NCBI GenBank assembly: GCA_003661125.1 | Contig: QMVO01000147.1 | Coordinates: 1 to 5,331, forward strand | Length of the DNA stretch: 5,331 nt | Source: Methanosarcinales archaeon | Lineage (GTDB): Archaea; Halobacteriota; Syntropharchaeia; Alkanophagales; Methanospirareceae | Reading direction: 5' to 3' | Shown: piece by piece, positions 4,560 through 5,331 of the stretch | Position numbering within the stretch: the stretch's first letter is position 1 | Layout: each line of letters opens with the position of its first letter | Position numbers and translations under genes: made by a program | Notes under the pieces: model-generated | Seen by the model: the letters and a program-made list of their open reading frames with translations, nothing else | What the model was told of the DNA's origin: nothing | The model's database searches: none

Positions 4560-5331
4560 ATGAAAACGAAAATAGCAACATTGTTGGGAATAGCAATTGT
4601 GTTGTGTTCGCTGTTTTTAGTGGCTACTTTGTCTGCAACTGCAATTGCGCAAAGTCACACAACGCAAAGAGTAAGTGCACCTGGTGGGGTCACAACCGCT
4701 TCAGAAGACGATTACGTCTTAGACATCTACGGCAATGCAAACGAAGACGATACGATTGATATGCGCGACCTGACCTACGTAAAGCTGATATTCTTCGGTA
4801 AGAAACCGGTGACGGAGTTAGCAGATGCGAAATACGATGGTAAAATAAATCCGCTGGATTTCGTGCAGATAAAAATGATCATCGTGGGTAAGGAGAAGGA
4901 GCTTACGATTGTGGATTCCGCGGATAGGACGGTGACGGTAAAGAAGCCGGTGGAGAGGATCATCCCGTGTATGCCACCCATTGCTGAAGCGATACAAGTG
5001 CTCGATGCAGTGGATGAGGTGGTTGGTGTCAGTTATGTCATTACGGGTGAATATAAGAAAGCGGACAAAAGCCGATCATTTCCAATACTCAGCAAGTTAC
5101 CATCGGTGGGAGGCCATCCAGTAGACTACGAGACAGTACTCAGCCTAAACCCCGATGTTGTTATTGAGTATGTACATAAGAGGCCAGATGATTTACAAGA
5201 GCATCTTCCAGGCGTTCCTGTGCTTGGTTTGAGCTTCTTTGACATCCGTCTCATGAAAGAAGAAATGCAAAAGCTGGGATACATCCTTGATAAAGAGGCT
5301 GAGGCCGAAGAGTACCTTGAGTGGTATGAAG
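4560..5331 (+). CDS. Dockerin-like/FhuD-BtuF-type ABC transporter substrate-binding protein, copy 4 (partial, 3' end outside window)
   Basis: The frame is open for 257 codons to the window edge, so the gene is cut by the edge and not visibly broken. The signal peptide is residues 1-30 (MKTKIATLLG start, core 8-25, AIA at 28-30). Dockerin-type loops are 59-70 (N59, N61, D63, D67, D70) and 89-100 (D89, D93, N97, D100). The Peripla_BP_2 N-lobe starts near 114 with ELTIVDSADRTVTV and has Glu191 (VDYETVLSLNPD) at the first permease-docking position. The interlobe helix has begun at about residue 228. The stretch after Arg133 (IIPCMPPIAEAIQVLDAVDEVVG) differs from the other copies, suggesting its own ligand specificity. 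It should encode about 440 residues if it matches its paralogs. The short junction to gene 3 argues for one transcript. Confidence 0.88.
   Translation, partial: MKTKIATLLGIAIVLCSLFLVATLSATAIAQSHTTQRVSAPGGVTTASEDDYVLDIYGNANEDDTIDMRDLTYVKLIFFGKKPVTELADAKYDGKINPLDFVQIKMIIVGKEKELTIVDSADRTVTVKKPVERIIPCMPPIAEAIQVLDAVDEVVGVSYVITGEYKKADKSRSFPILSKLPSVGGHPVDYETVLSLNPDVVIEYVHKRPDDLQEHLPGVPVLGLSFFDIRLMKEEMQKLGYILDKEAEAEEYLEWYE
4707..4958 (+). repeat. Conserved 252-nt dockerin module, copy 4
   Basis: This block runs from Asp50 to Arg133 of gene 4 and has the same length as the other three. The loop positions and the peptide from Gly58 to Gly80 are unchanged. IKMIIV replaces IKLIIV near the end. Confidence 0.85.

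Noticed and set aside
259..5331. CRISPR-like or satellite array
   Set aside because: The regular repetition has a period of about 1.35-1.5 kb and consists of whole coding genes with spacers, not short direct repeats.

Overview
The window is a tandem array of four paralogous genes, all on the + strand. They encode secreted substrate-binding proteins (SBPs) of the iron-chelate/cobalamin ABC-transporter class (FhuD/BtuF-like, Peripla_BP_2 fold). Each protein carries a dockerin-like double EF-hand module between its signal peptide and its ligand-binding domain. The array is preceded by the last 30 codons of another surface protein, which ends in a PGF-CTERM archaeal sorting signal. No permease (BtuC-type) or ATPase (BtuD-type) gene is visible.

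The organism looks like a euryarchaeon. Three things point that way: the PGF-CTERM tail (a substrate class of archaeosortase A), strong GGAGGTG ribosome-binding sites, and a TATA-box-like element (TATATATAAAA) in one spacer. Dockerin-bearing SBPs with a C-terminal signature of the AKWFHP..F.DL.P...HQE type recall proteins of methanogen-related lineages such as ANME-1/Methanophagales or Syntrophoarchaeum-like archaea. That placement comes from memory of the family and was not tested by any search.

Layout: 1-95, C-terminus of a PGF-CTERM protein. 96-258, intergenic stretch with several small hairpins, one followed by a T-rich tract. 259-1578, SBP gene 1 (439 aa). 1579-1713, spacer A. 1714-3054, SBP gene 2 (446 aa). 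3055-3214, spacer B, homologous to spacer A and carrying the best promoter candidate. 3215-4531, SBP gene 3 (438 aa). 4532-4559, a 28-nt junction. 4560 to the window end, SBP gene 4 (257 codons seen, truncated by the edge).

The most striking signal is mosaic conservation. An ungapped 252-nt module encoding the dockerin-like domain and the start of the binding domain is almost unchanged in all four genes, including at synonymous sites. The ligand-binding lobes have diverged strongly. This suggests a family in which a common docking module is kept uniform, by gene conversion or module reuse, while ligand specificity diversifies. None of the SBPs has a lipobox, a C-terminal membrane helix or a PGF-CTERM tail. 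A working hypothesis is that the dockerin-like module holds them at the cell surface through a cohesin partner encoded elsewhere, giving a set of interchangeable receptors for one or more metal-chelate/corrinoid importers.
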